Assembly (NCBI GenBank): GCA_029689965.1
Contig: CP121450.1
Coordinates: forward strand, 62,001 to 126,000
Reading direction: 5' to 3'
DNA length: 64,000 nt
Source of the DNA: Curtobacterium flaccumfaciens
GTDB taxonomy: Bacteria > Actinomycetota > Actinomycetes > Actinomycetales > Microbacteriaceae
Positions 29,111 through 40,196 of this stretch are shown here, in pieces; position 1 is the stretch's first letter, and each line of letters begins with the position of its first letter. A program made the translations under genes and the position numbers. The notes under the pieces were generated by a model, which saw only the letters and a list, made by a program, of their open reading frames with translations, did no database searches and was not told the origin of the DNA.

Positions 29111-30100
29111 TCAGATGCCGAACCGGACGATGTGGTAGTCGCTGGTCCAGATCGGTCGGATCGAGACGGAACCGCCGGGCTTCGGCGCGTCCATGATCAT
29201 GCCGTTCCCCATGTAGAAGCCGTCGTGCGCCTCGTTGTTGAAGATGACGACGTCGCCGGGCTGCGCCTCGGACTCGGGGATCGTGGTACCGGCCTGGTCC
29301 TGCAGCGGCACCGAGTGCGCGAGGTTGATGCCGTACTGGGCGTACACGAACATGACGTAGCCCGAGCAGTCGAAGCCCGAGGGGTCCGCGCCGCCGAAGA
29401 CGTACGGGGTGCCGATGTACTGCTTGGCGGTGGCGACCACGGCCGGCAGCGAGAACGGGGTGTTGGCGGCGGTCGACGATGCCACGTAGTCGGAGGCGCT
29501 CGGGCCGGTGTACGAGGCGTACTGCGAGGCGGTCTGCGCACGGGCAGCCTGCGTGGCGGCCGCCTGCTTCGCGGCCTCGGCGGCGGCCTTCTGCGAAGCC
29601 TCGGCGTCGAGCGTGGACTGCGCGGTGGCGCCGTAGCCGTCACGGCTGGTACCGGCGAGGGCGACCGCGTCGGACACGGAGAAGTTCTGGGCCTCGGTCG
29701 TGCGGATCTGGCGCTGCGCGTTCGCGGCGTCGGTGCCCGTGGACTGCTGCGTCGCGGCGAACGCCGGTGCGACCGCGACGGTGCCGAACATGCCCGCGGC
29801 GACCGTGAGCACGACCGGCGCGAGGAAGCGGCGCTTGCGGGCCGAGGAGCTGGCCTTCGTCGTGGCGGCCGAGCGAGCGGCCTGGGCGGCACGACGGCCG
29901 CCCGGGAGGGGAGCGTCGCGGACGGGCATCACGGTGCGGGCGGCACGGCTGGTGCGTCGCGCTCCGGCTTCGTCCTGGCGGGCGGCCCGCCGGGAGAGCG
30001 GGGCGCTGGAGGCGTTCTCGGTGTTCGTCGGGTTCGCGGGCGTCTGGGAGTCCGCGGCGGAACCGGTCTGCGTCAAGGGGTGTCTCCGGCGTCTCGTCAT
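29111..30100 (-). CDS. secreted NlpC/P60 peptidoglycan hydrolase
   Basis: About 329 residues, intact. A long basic N-terminus is followed by a secretion segment (FLAPVVLTVAAGMFGTVAVA with AFA cleavage site), an Ala/Gln-rich helical spacer of about 90 residues, and a C-terminal NlpC/P60 domain: GGADPSGFDCSGYVMFVYAQ (catalytic Cys), GDVVIFNNEAHDGFYMGNG (catalytic His), then IMDAPKPGGSVSIRPI. Predicted D,L-endopeptidase acting on the cell wall. An ATG at 30100 is used; the ribosome-binding site is weak and the 5' leader is long. Confidence 0.9.
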   Translation of the reverse strand: MTRRRRHPLTQTGSAADSQTPANPTNTENASSAPLSRRAARQDEAGARRTSRAARTVMPVRDAPLPGGRRAAQAARSAATTKASSSARKRRFLAPVVLTVAAGMFGTVAVAPAFAATQQSTGTDAANAQRQIRTTEAQNFSVSDAVALAGTSRDGYGATAQSTLDAEASQKAAAEAAKQAAATQAARAQTASQYASYTGPSASDYVASSTAANTPFSLPAVVATAKQYIGTPYVFGGADPSGFDCSGYVMFVYAQYGINLAHSVPLQDQAGTTIPESEAQPGDVVIFNNEAHDGFYMGNGMIMDAPKPGGSVSIRPIWTSDYHIVRFGI

Positions 30101-30139
30101 CACTGCTCGCGCGGGAGACCGCGGGCCGTGCAACCCCAT

Positions 30140-30309
30140 CCGTTCGTCATCGTTTCCGATCGAGACAGGAGACGGGTTCGAGACGTCCTGTCACGGGTCC
30201 TGGGCCTCGTGGGCGGCCTGCGGACTCGACGAGTGTACGTGGCGACCGTTACCTTGTCGAGATGAAAACGCCGGTTTGTAACGGAACGGTAAAGAACCCC
30301 TGATCAGGC
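30140..30309 (-). other. long 5' leader of NlpC/P60 gene
   Basis: About 200 bp with a GACAGGA/TCCTGTC stem and CTCGAACCCGTC motif. Cyclic-di-AMP riboswitches often precede such genes in actinobacteria, but I could not fit the full ydaO consensus. No coding signal. Confidence 0.3.
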
Positions 30310-30340
30310 CAGACAAATTCTGTCTGCCCCAGTTTCGGGG
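30310..30340 (-). terminator. double hairpin after DtxR-type gene
   Basis: CAGACA-AATTC-TGTCTG (30310-30326) and CCCC-AGTTTC-GGGG (30327-30340) in tandem, starting 10 bp after the regulator stop. The first could instead be an operator for the NlpC/P60 gene. Confidence 0.5.
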
Positions 30341-30349
30341 ACACGTGGT

Positions 30350-31045
30350 TCAGGACCGCTCGATGTACACGTGCTGCGCAACCTCGGTGGGCAGCTCGAT
30401 TCCGGCATCCTCGCCCTCGACGCGCACCGCGACGTACGCCCCGGCGCGTTGCACGCTGGCGAGCCGACCGGGCATGACACCGGCCGACCGCAGCTGGTGG
30501 AGGAGCTCCGGCTCGAACTGCACGGGTTCGCCGAGGCGCCTGATCACGCCGGTCGCGACGGCGTCGGTGCCCTCGGTCGCGGCGACGATGTTCTGCACGC
30601 CGTCGAGGAAGCCGGGCGCTGCGGGTCCACCGATCTCGGCGAGGCCAGGGATCGGGTTGCCGTACGGCGACTCGGTGGGGTTGCCGAGCATCTCGAGCAG
30701 TCGGACCTCCACCTGCTCGCTCATCACGTGCTCCCACCGGCATGCCTCGTCGTGGACGAACGCCCAGTCGAGCCCGATGACGTCGGAGAGCAGACGCTCC
30801 GCAAGACGGTGCTTGCGCATGACGTGCGTCGCGCGGGAGCGCCCCTCGCCGGTGAGCTCGAGGTGGCGGTCACCGGAGACGACGACGAGGCCGTCGCGCT
30901 CCATGCGGGCGATGGTCTGCGAGACGGTGGGGCCGGAGTGCCCGAGGCGCTCGGAGATGCGAGCGCGCAGCGGGACGATCGCCTCCTCCTCCAAGTCGAG
31001 GATGGTGCGAAGGTACATCTCCGTGGTGTCGACGAGATCGGTCAC
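30350..31045 (-). CDS. DtxR/IdeR/MntR family metal-dependent regulator
   Basis: About 231 residues, intact. N-terminal winged helix (TEMYLRTILDLEEEAIVPLR; GHSGPTVSQTIARMERDGLV), dimerisation/metal domain (KHRLAERLLSDVIGLDWAFV, HDEACRWEHVMSEQVE with metal-binding His, Cys and Glu) and a C-terminal SH3-like domain, so the three-domain IdeR form rather than short MntR. Regulates iron or manganese homeostasis genes elsewhere. GTG at 31045 has AGAGG upstream. Confidence 0.9.
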   Translation of the reverse strand: MTDLVDTTEMYLRTILDLEEEAIVPLRARISERLGHSGPTVSQTIARMERDGLVVVSGDRHLELTGEGRSRATHVMRKHRLAERLLSDVIGLDWAFVHDEACRWEHVMSEQVEVRLLEMLGNPTESPYGNPIPGLAEIGGPAAPGFLDGVQNIVAATEGTDAVATGVIRRLGEPVQFEPELLHQLRSAGVMPGRLASVQRAGAYVAVRVEGEDAGIELPTEVAQHVYIERS

Positions 31046-31115
31046 GGTCCGCCTCTCATGTCTGGGCCCAGCGCGCCCCACCCTACTTGTTCGCGGCGGC
31101 ATGCAATGACCAACA

Positions 31116-31130
31116 CTTGCAAGGTGCAAG
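31116..31130 (-). promoter_or_regulatory. palindrome upstream of DtxR-type gene
   Basis: CTTGCA-AGG-TGCAAG, about 70 bp upstream of the start codon and also upstream of divergent serC. Candidate operator; ligand regulator unknown. Confidence 0.35.
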
Positions 31131-31231
31131 GAAGTCCGTGCTCGACACCGCCTGGAGGCGCGGTGCGGGTCCGCCCCGTCCGGCCGGTCCAGGGTCTCCG
31201 GCGTTGGGATACCGCTCGTTAGGATCGGTGC

Positions 31232-32344
<1,113 letters not shown>

Positions 32345-32352
32345 CACGCTGC

Positions 32353-32400
32353 GGCGTCGCGTCGCGTCGCGTCGCGTCTCGTCTCGCTGAGACGAGACGC
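32353..32400. repeat. GTCGC pentamer repeat and hairpin 3' of serC
   Basis: Four to five GTCGC units followed by GTCTC units; GCGTCTCGTCTC (32374-32385) pairs perfectly with 32389-32400 around a 3-nt loop. Confidence 0.6.
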
Positions 32401-32428
32401 CGCTGCCCGGCCGGACGCCGCCGGACAC

Positions 32429-32460
32429 ACGAAACGCCGCCCGATCGGGCGGCGTTTCGT
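32429..32460. terminator. bidirectional terminator between serC and DUF3027 gene
   Basis: Perfect 32-bp palindrome, arm ACGAAACGCCGCCC around GATC. Convergent gene ends lie on both sides. It is followed by several GTGTCTCGAA repeats (palindrome family 2). Confidence 0.75.
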
Positions 32461-32529
32461 CGTGGTCGCGGTGTCTCGAAGAACACGTGGTGTCTCGAAC
32501 GACGCGTGTCTCGAACGAGACGCGGTGTC

Positions 32530-33205
32530 TCAGGCGCCGTGGCGCTCCGGGTCGACCTCGCCGGCGTCGAGCCGGTCCGTCTCGAGGTCCTCGTCGGGGT
32601 CGACCGGGCGGACGCGGCTCGACCGGCGACGAGCTCCGCGGGACGGCGACGGGGTCACGTCCGCCTCGTCATCGTCATCGTCGTCGTCGTCGAGCTCGTC
32701 GACGTCCACACCCTCGATGTCGTCGTCGTCCGACTCGTCGAGGTCGTCCTCGTCCGCTTCGAAGTCGTCCTCGTCGTCGGACTCGTCGTCATCGGTCTCG
32801 TCGTCGTCCGAGTCGTCGTAGTCCGCGTCCTCGTCGGAGTCGTCGTCGCCCTCGTCGTCTTCGTCGCCCTCGTCGTCTTCGTCGCTCTCGGCGTCCTGCC
32901 CGGCGCGGTACTCGGCGAGCCGCTCCGACCACGGCACCCAGTCCGGGGCGAGCAGCGAGCCGTCCCGGCATAAGCTCGACCTCGAGCACCGTCGGCTCGT
33001 CGCCCTCGACCTGCGCGACGGAGACGGTCCACCGCCACCCCGGGTACCCGGCCATGCGGTTGGCGAAGAGCACGGAGACGACGCCGTCGCCCTCGTCGAC
33101 GGTGCCCGCGGGCGCCCCGACGGTGGACTCCGGGGTCACCTCGAGCAGCGCCTTCCGGGCGAGCGCCGTGAGTTCCGCCGAGGCGGCGGGAGAGGTGTCG
33201 GTCAT
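32530..33205 (-). CDS. DUF3027 protein with extreme acidic tail (one apparent frameshift)
   Basis: About 225 residues after repair. The N-terminal domain (AGYPGWRWTVSVAQVEGDEP; LLAPDWVPWSERLAEYR) is DUF3027, a conserved actinobacterial family. From about residue 118 an Asp/Glu-dominated tract of some 75 residues follows, then a basic RGARRRSSRVRP block. The frame breaks near 32967 (a G lost from GGGG). The ATG overlaps the stop of the cold-shock gene (TGATG), implying coupling. Function unknown. Confidence 0.82.
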
Positions 33206-33582
33206 CACGCGTCCAACTGGTCGGCGACATGCCGCAGGATGGCGGCGATGCGGGAGCCGTTCTTCGGGTAGCGGCCGTGGCGGAGGTCGCCGCTGATCCG
33301 GTCGAGCTCCTTCACGAGGTCCTCGACGATCACGGCCATGTCGTCCGCCGACCGGCGGGACATCTTCGCGAGGGACGGCTGCGGGTCGAGGAGCCGCACG
33401 GACAGCGCCTGCGAGCCCTTCTTGCCCTGGACGACGCCGTACTCGAGCCGCGAACCGGCCTTCACCGTCGTGACGCCGTCGGGCAGGGACGACGCGTGCA
33501 GGAAGACGGGTTCGCCGTCGTCGCCGGTGATGAACCCGAACCCCTTCTGGTCGTCGTAGAACTTGACCTTGCCGGTGGGCAT
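33205..33582 (-). CDS. cold-shock domain protein with C-terminal extension
   Basis: 125 residues, intact. The cold-shock domain covers residues 1-65: GKVKFYDDQKGFGFITGDDG carries the RNP1-like KGFGFI. RNP2 is degenerate (PVFLHAS). The C-terminal 60 residues are helical and specific to the actinobacterial long form. Single-stranded nucleic-acid binding. Overlaps the DUF3027 gene, a pairing conserved in related genomes. Confidence 0.9.
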   Translation of the reverse strand: MPTGKVKFYDDQKGFGFITGDDGEPVFLHASSLPDGVTTVKAGSRLEYGVVQGKKGSQALSVRLLDPQPSLAKMSRRSADDMAVIVEDLVKELDRISGDLRHGRYPKNGSRIAAILRHVADQLDA

Positions 33583-33638
33583 TCGTCGGTCTCCTCGTGG
33601 TCGTGGAACGGCCGTGGTGCGTCGGATATCCTGGGTCG

Positions 33639-33937
33639 ATGGCCAAGCCGACCCGATCCACCGGGAACACGCAGGACTCCGCGGAACCCCCGGTGACGTT
33701 CAATCGTACCGAACGCGCCCTCGCGTTCATGGTCGGCGGATCTTCATCGCCGCATTCCTCTGCATGGCGGCGATGATCGTGATGTGGCTGACCGTCCCGA
33801 GCGCACAGGGATCGATGCCGTGGCCCGTCATCATGGCGGTCCCGCTGATCGGCTTCCCGATCGGGATGGTCCTCGTCTTCACCCTGCTCGGCATCACCTG
33901 GACGCGCCGGGCCCGAGCGAACCGGACGGCGCGCTGA
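33639..33937 (+). CDS. small membrane protein, 2 TM (one apparent frameshift)
   Basis: About 99 residues after repair: a polar N-terminus (AKPTRSTGNTQDSAEPP), two membrane segments (IFIAAFLCMAAMIVMWLTV and IMAVPLIGFPIGMVLVFTLL), then a basic tail RRARANRTAR. Frame break near 33738 (GGCGGGATC read as GGCGGATC). TATCCT ends 6 nt before the ATG, so leaderless. Function unknown. Confidence 0.7.
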
Positions 33938-33965
33938 GGGCCGGGCCGACGACGAGCGGCGGACG

Positions 33966-35713
33966 ATGACGACCACCGCGGACCTCGCCGCCCGGCTCCG
34001 GGCGATGCCCGACGACGCGCTCGAACGGCTCGTCGTGGCTCGGCGGCTCCCCGCAGCGGTCTTCGCCGAGACCGGCCCGTTGCGCGTCTCGGACTTCTTC
34101 GACCTCGCCGAGGCGCTCCGTACCGACGACGCGGTCGACGCCGCGATCGAGCGCCTGCCGCGAACGACGCTGCTCGCCCTGCGGGACGGCGGCGGTGACA
34201 CGGCAGCCCTCGCTCCGGCCGTGTCGCTCGGTCTGGCGGACGAGGACGGCGGCGTCGACGACGCGGTCGCCGCCCGGCTGGCGGCACACCACGACATCGC
34301 CGAGCTCTCCGGGCCCACCCCGCCGGGTCCGGTCGCCGGGACGGGTGGCGACGCACGCGCCCGGGCGACGGGCGCCGAGCACGCCTTCGCGACCATGACC
34401 GTGCTCGCCGAGCTGCTCCGGGCGGTCGACGACGGCGCGGTTCGCGAACTCGTGAAGGGCGGCATCGGCTCACCGCTCGCGAAGGCGCTGGCCGAACGGA
34501 CCGGAGCGGACCCGAGATCGTGCCCGATCGACTGGCACTCGTCGAGCGGATCGGCTTCGCGGCGCCCGAGGACGGCACGTGGACGACCACCGCCGCCGGT
34601 GGCTCCTGGCTCGTGGCGAGCTGGCCCGATCGCTGGTCGACCCTCGTGTCGGCGTGGCGGGACTCCCTCGACCGCGCTGTGCAGGACGTGCTCGACGCGG
34701 CTGGCGACGACCTGCGTGACCTGGTCCCCGTGGGCCGCTGGGCGTACCCGGCGGGCGCCCGCTGGCTCGACGCCCTGCTCATCGACGTCGCTGGCACCGC
34801 CGCCGTGCTCGGTCTCTCCGTCGGCGGCATCGTCACGAGCACCGGCCGCGCCCTGCTCGACGGCGACGCCTCGCCCGGCGCCGAGGACCTGCCCCGGACC
34901 GTCGACGGCGTGTACCTGCAGCACGACCTGACCGTGATCGCGCCGGGGCCCCTCGCCCCGGTCGACGACGCCGCGCTCCGGACCGTCGCCGTGCTCGAGG
35001 CGCCCGGGCTCGCCGCGCGGTACCGCATCTCCGAGGACTCGCTCCGTCGCGCGTTCCGCGCCGGACACACGCGTGAGGCCGTCCTCGCGCTGCTCGAACG
35101 GTTGTCAGCGACCGGCCTCCCGCAGCCACTCGCCTACCTGGTCGACCAGGTGGCCTCCCGAGACGGCAGCATCGTCGTCGACGTCGGTGCCGAGGGGATC
35201 GGCACCCGCGTGCACGGGACGGCGGACCAGCTCGACCTCATCGGGGTGGACGCCGAGCTCCGGCAGCTCGCGTGGGAGCGCGGCGACCTGACGACCCTCC
35301 TGACCCGCTACCCACCGCACGTCGTCCACACGGCGCTGGAGGACCAGCGCTACCCGGCCGTGCTGACGGCCGCAGCGCGCCCGGGGACGGGATCCGTGCC
35401 TCCAGGCCGACGCCGCACCGGCGGACGCACGCCGGAGCAGGCGGCGCACGCACTCGTGGAACGGCTTCGGCTCACGACCGAGCGCGGCGAGGCCGAGCCC
35501 GAGCAGGAGTGGCTCGGTCGGCAGATCGACCTCGCCGTCCGCGGACGCACCCCGGTCCGTCTGACGGTGAGGATGCCGGACGGCTCCGAACGGCCGTTCA
35601 CGATCGTGCCGACCTCGGTCGCCGCCGGACGTGTGCGGGGTCGCGACACGACGGTCGACGTCGAACGCACGTTGCCGCTCTCCCTCGTGGTGGCTGTGGA
35701 GAGCGACGCCTGA
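33966..35713 (+). CDS. helicase-associated C-terminal domain protein (one apparent frameshift)
   Basis: About 583 residues. Recognised by its position next to an XPB-type helicase and by the PF13625-like segment (DGVYLQHDLTVIAPGPLAP; AARYRISEDSLRRAFRAGHT; GRWAYPAGARWLD). No helicase motifs. The frame breaks near 34511 (CCC for CCCC), joining ERTGADP to EIVPDRLALVERI. Probably works with the downstream helicase in DNA repair (inference). A Pro/Gly/Arg-rich stretch near 35395-35430 resembles a family 1 half palindrome inside the gene. Confidence 0.78.
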
Positions 35714-35771
35714 GTCCACAGGCGACCCGGACCGCGTCGGTTCGCAGGCGCGCGGCCTAGGCTGATCCGTC

Positions 35772-37468
35772 ATGAACGGACCGCTGATCGTGCAGAGCGA
35801 CCGCACCGTGCTGCTCGAGGTGGCGCACCCCCAGGCGGAGGACGCGCGGCACGACCTCGCGGTGTTCGCCGAGCTCGAGCGCGCCCCGGAGCACGTGCAC
35901 ACCTACCGCATCACCCGACTCGGCCTCTGGAACGCTCGGGCCGCCGGACACGATGCCGAGAGCATGATCCACACGCTCGAACACTTCGCGAAGTTCCCCG
36001 TCCCGCAGAGCGTCACCGTGGACATCCGCGACACCGTGGCCCGGTACGGGCGGCTCGTCATCCGCCGCGTCGAGAAGCCGGACGCGCCCGCGATCGCGAA
36101 CTCCCCCGCCGAAGAAGCTCGAGCGGCAGCCCGTCCTGCTCCTCACAGCGACCGAGCCCTCCGTCCTCGCCGAGGTCGTCCGGTCGAAGCGGATCAAGCC
36201 CCTCCTCGGCGACCAGCGTTCGCCGTCGGAGATCGAACTCCTGCCGTGGGCACGGGGGCAGGTCAAGCAGGAAGCTCGTGAAGCTCGGCTGGCCGGCGGA
36301 GGACCTGGCCGGCTACACCCCGGGCAGCCGCACGAGATCGACCTGGACACGTCGGAGTGGAGTCTGCGGCCGTACCAGGAGCACGCGGTCGACACGTTCT
36401 TCGCGCAGGGCTCGGGCGTCGTCGTGCTGCCCTGCGGCGCGGGCAAGACGCTCGTCGGCGCCGGGGCGATGGCCACCGTGAAGGCCACCACGCTCATCCT
36501 CGTCACGAACACCGTCTCGGCCAGGCAGTGGCGGTCGGAGCTGCTGCGCCGGACCACCCTGACCGAGGACGAGATCGGGAGTACTCCGGCAGTGTGAAGG
36601 AGGTGCGGCCGGTCACGATCGCGACCTACCAGATCCTCACCGCCCGCCGGAAGGGCGAGTACACGCACCTGTCGCTGCTCGACGCCCTCGACTGGGGGCT
36701 GATCGTCTACGACGAGGTGCACCTGCTGCCCGCGCCGGTGTTCAAGCTGACCGCTGACCTGCAGGCGCGACGTCGGCTGGGGCTCACGGCGACGCTCGTG
36801 CGCGAGGACGGGCGCGAGGGCGACGTGTTCTCGCTGATCGGGCCGAAGCGCTACGACGCCCCGTGGAAGGAGATCGAGGCGCAGGGGTACATCTCCCCCG
36901 CCGCCTGCTACGAGGTGCGCATCGACCTCCCGCACCAGGACCGGCTCGAGTACGCCGCGTCGAGCGACGACGAGCGCTACCGGCTCGCGGCGACGTCCCC
37001 GGCGAAGACCCCGTGGTCCGCGAACTCATCGCGAAGCACCGCGGGGAGCAGATCCTCGTGATCGGGCAGTACATCGACCAGCTGGACGACCTGGCCACGT
37101 CGTTGGACGCGGCGGAGATCACCGGCGCGACCCCGGTCGACGAGCGCGAACGCCTCTACCAGGCGTTCCGCGAGGGCTCGATCGACGTCCTGGTCGTGTC
37201 GAAGGTCGCGAACTTCTCGGTCGACCTTCCCGATGCGACGGTGGCGATCCAGGTGTCCGGCTCGTTCGGGTCACGGCAGGAAGAGGCACAGCGGCTCGGA
37301 CGCCTCCTGCGCCCGAACAAGGACGGCCTGCCGGCGTCGTTCTACACGCTCGTGACGCGCGACACGGTCGACCAGGACTTTGCGCAGAACCGGCAGCGGT
37401 TCCTGGCGGAGCAGGGGTACTCGTACACGATCCTCGACGCCGACCAGGTCCAGGCGGTCGTGGGCTGA
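35772..37468 (+). CDS. XPB/Ssl2-type DNA helicase (five apparent frameshifts)
   Basis: Superfamily 2 helicase, about 550 residues after repair. N-terminal XPB domain (ERAPEHVHTYRITRLGLW), then WSLRPYQEHAVDTFF, GSGVVVLPCGAGKTLVGAGA (Walker A), LIVYDEVHLLPAPVFK (DEVH box), RRLGLTATLVREDGREGDVF and SGSFGSRQEEAQRLGRLLRP (motif VI). Frame breaks near 36110 (extra C), 36271-36276 (AGCTC context), 36331 (GCCAG context), 36580 (G run) and 37010. Start at ATG 35772, 8 nt after TAGGCT. Forms a pair with the preceding helicase-associated gene. Confidence 0.9.
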
Positions 37469-37520
37469 TGCACCAAGCGCTCCCAGGAAACCGTTAGGGA
37501 ACGGTCAGAAGATAGGGCCC

Positions 37521-38215
37521 ATGAGCGATGGCCCCAAGATCCTGATCGTCGACGACGAGCCGAACATCCGCGACCTCCTGACGACCTCGCTGCGCTTCGC
37601 CGGCTTCGCGGTGCGCGCGGTGGGCAACGGAGCACAGGCGATCTCCGCCGTGCTCGAGGAAGAGCCGGACCTCATCATCCTCGACGTCATGCTGCCCGAC
37701 ATGAACGGTTTCGGCGTCACGAAGCGCCTGCGTTCCTCGGGGTACACCTCCCGATCCTGTTCCTCACCGCGAAGGACGACACCGAGGACAAGATCACCGG
37801 CCTCACCGTCGGCGGCGACGACTACGTCACGAAGCCGTTCTCCCTCGACGAGATCGTCGCGCGCATCAAGGCCATCCTCCGTCGCACCATGAACGACGAA
37901 GAGGACGCCATCATCCGGGCCGGAGAGCTCACGATGGACCAGGACACGCACGAGGTCACCATCGGCGACGCCCAGATCGAGCTGTCCCCACCGAGTTCAA
38001 GCTGCTCCGGTACCTCATGCTCAACCCGAACCGCGTGCTGTCGAAGGCGCAGATCCTCGACCACGTGTGGGAGTACGACTTCAACGGTGACGCCGGCATC
38101 GTCGAGTCGTACATCTCGTACCTGCGCCGCAAGCTTCGACCAGTACTCGGCCGAGCCGATCATCCAGACCAAGCGCGGATTCGGGTACATGCTCAAGGCG
38201 TCGAAGGCCTCGTAA
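37521..38215 (+). CDS. OmpR-family response regulator (three apparent frameshifts)
   Basis: About 230 residues after repair. Receiver: [20 protein letters not shown], phospho-acceptor Asp in [15 protein letters not shown], conserved Lys in [20 protein letters not shown]-binding domain: [35 protein letters not shown] and RGFGYML. Frame breaks near 37750 and 37989 (C runs) and at 38132-38137 (extra T in AGCTC). Followed 90 bp later by its histidine kinase. CCGTT-AGGG-AACGG lies 20 bp upstream of the start and may be an autoregulatory site. Confidence 0.92.
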
Positions 38216-38256
38216 CCGGTCGTCCGGTCCTCTGGGTCGGTCGGGTCCGTCTTCAC

Positions 38257-38287
38257 GGCGGCCGTCGGGTTTCGGCCCGCGGCCGCC
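38257..38287 (+). terminator. hairpin between response regulator and kinase
   Basis: GGCGGCCG pairs with CGGCCGCC across a CGGG/CCCG inner stem. Could attenuate kinase expression relative to the regulator. Confidence 0.5.
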
Positions 38288-38305
38288 GTCTATCGTTGGG
38301 GAAGC

Positions 38306-39998
38306 ATGCACACGCGAATGAGCCGCTGGTGGGACGGGATCTCCCTGCGCACCAAGATCACCGGGATCACGGTGCTCCTGGTGGCGCTCGGTCTGCTCGT
38401 CGCCGGGCTCGGCACGATGACCGTGCTCTCCACCTACCTCATGTCGCAGCTCGACAACAGCGTGAAGAACACGACCGAGCAGCTCGAGGGCCAGAACATC
38501 AGTGACGGCGAGCAGTACTGCAAGCTTCTCCGTCGTCCTCTCGCAGAGCGCCTACGTCGCCGCGTACAACTCCCACAGCGACCGGATCTGTCAGACCAAG
38601 GCGTCCAGTCGACCGGACATCCACGAGCTCGACTTCGGCGCCGCTGCACAGAGCGGCATGCGGTTCTCGCTGTACGACAGCCAGCACAACCATGAATGGC
38701 GTGCGCAGGTGATCCCGGCCTCGCTGCAGGACCAGACGAGCGGCACCACCGAGACCGGCTACGTCCTCGTCGCCGTGTCGAGCGCGGACACCGACCAGAC
38801 GATCGCACGCTTCACCGTCATCTTCCTCGGGTTCGGCATCTCGGTGATCCTGCTCGGCGCCATGCTCACCCGTCTCCTCGTCACGGCCACGTTCGACCCC
38901 CTGCGCGACGTGGAGGACACCGCCGCCCGGTTCGCCGCCGGCGACTTCAACCAGCGCCTCGAAGCCGACACGCCGAACACCGAGGTCGGTCGCCTCAACC
39001 GTTCACTGAACTCCATGCTCGAGCGGATCGACTCCGCGTTCGAGGACCGGCAACGCACCATCGACCAGATGCGCCGGTTCGTCGGGGACGCCTCCCACGA
39101 GCTCCGCACACCGCTCGTGTCGCTCCGCGGGTACGCCGAGCTGTACCGGATGGGGGCCCTCCGCAAGGAAGAGGACGTCGCCCAAGCGATGGAGCGCATC
39201 GAGAAGGAAGCCCAGCGCATGGGGCTCCTCGTGCAGGACCTGCTCCAGCTCGCCCGCATCGACGAGTCGAAGCCGCTCGAGCTCGGTCCGGTCGACCTCG
39301 TGGCGATCGCACGCGACTCCGCGCTCGACACGATGGCGTCCAACCCCGACCGTGAGATCCAGGTGCTCGTCGAGGACTCCGTCACCGGCGAGAGCGTTGC
39401 ACAGGCAGTCCGTCCCCCGTCCGCGCCAGCGCCCGGCGACACCCCGCCCTCCTCCCCAGCGTCGGCGAACACGACCGGCCCGATCGCGTTCTCCCGCCAG
39501 ACCATCGCGCGCCTCCGCGCCCGCCGGAACCGGGCGATGAGCGTCGACGCAGCGGCACCGACCGACGAGACCACACCCCTGCCCACCGTCGTGCTTCCCC
39601 AGCGGCCGCCGATCGTCCTGGCAGAGGAGAACAAGATCCGGCAGATCGTGACGAACCTGATGGGCAACGCCATGCGGTTCACCGAGTACGACGACCCGAT
39701 CGAGATCGGGATCGGTGTGGACGACGAGCGCGGTATGGCACGCCTCGACGTGATCGACCACGGCGAGGGCATCCCGCCGCAGCTCCGCGACAAGATCTTC
39801 CAGCGCTTCTGGCGCGCCGACACCTCCCGGGCACGGGACACCGGCGGCTCGGGGCTCGGGCTGGCCATCGTGTCGGGCATCGTCGCGGCGCACCACGGGT
39901 CGGTCGAGGTGTTCGACACCGAGGGCGGCGGCGCCACCTTCCGCGTCTGGCTCCCCCTGCTCCCCCGCGACTACGCCGCCCCGTCCGCCGAGGCCTGA
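38306..39998 (+). CDS. sensor histidine kinase with Pro/Ala-rich insert (one apparent frameshift)
   Basis: About 563 residues. Two membrane segments (residues 20-45 and about 170-193) enclose an extracytoplasmic sensor with a conserved-looking CKLSVVLSQSAYVAAYNSH. HAMP follows, then HisKA (FVGDASHELRTPLVSLRGYA, His phospho-acceptor) and HATPase (NKIRQIVTNLMGNAMRFTEY N-box; HGEGIPPQLRDKIFQRFWRA; GGSGLGLAIVSGIVAAHHGS). About 75 residues rich in Pro/Ala/Thr are inserted between the first ATPase strand and the N-box. Frame break at 38523-38528 (extra T in AGCTC). Partner of the preceding regulator. Confidence 0.9.
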
Positions 39999-40196
39999 CG
40001 CCCCGCGAGCCCGCGCGCAGCCCCACCCGCCGCCTCACCCCGGCCGCAGCCCCCAGGTTCCAAAATCTCGGCATCTCAAACGATGTCCTGGACGTCTACG
40101 AGATCTCGGCACCACGCAAACGGCGAGTCTCCGAACCTCGGCGCACGAGTTCAGCGCACGCCAGAGCGCCAGGGTCGTCGCGACGCCAGGCCCGCG
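39999..40196. other. non-coding region with palindrome family 3
   Basis: Holds the left 23-bp inverted repeat (40055-40077) and further CTCGG/CCGAACCTCGG fragments (about 40108-40145). No gene supported. Confidence 0.5.

Noticed and set aside
30140..30340. ydaO/cyclic-di-AMP riboswitch before the NlpC/P60 gene
   Set aside because: The gene class and leader length fit, and a CGAACCCGTC motif is present, but I could not match the other conserved blocks. A covariance-model search would decide.
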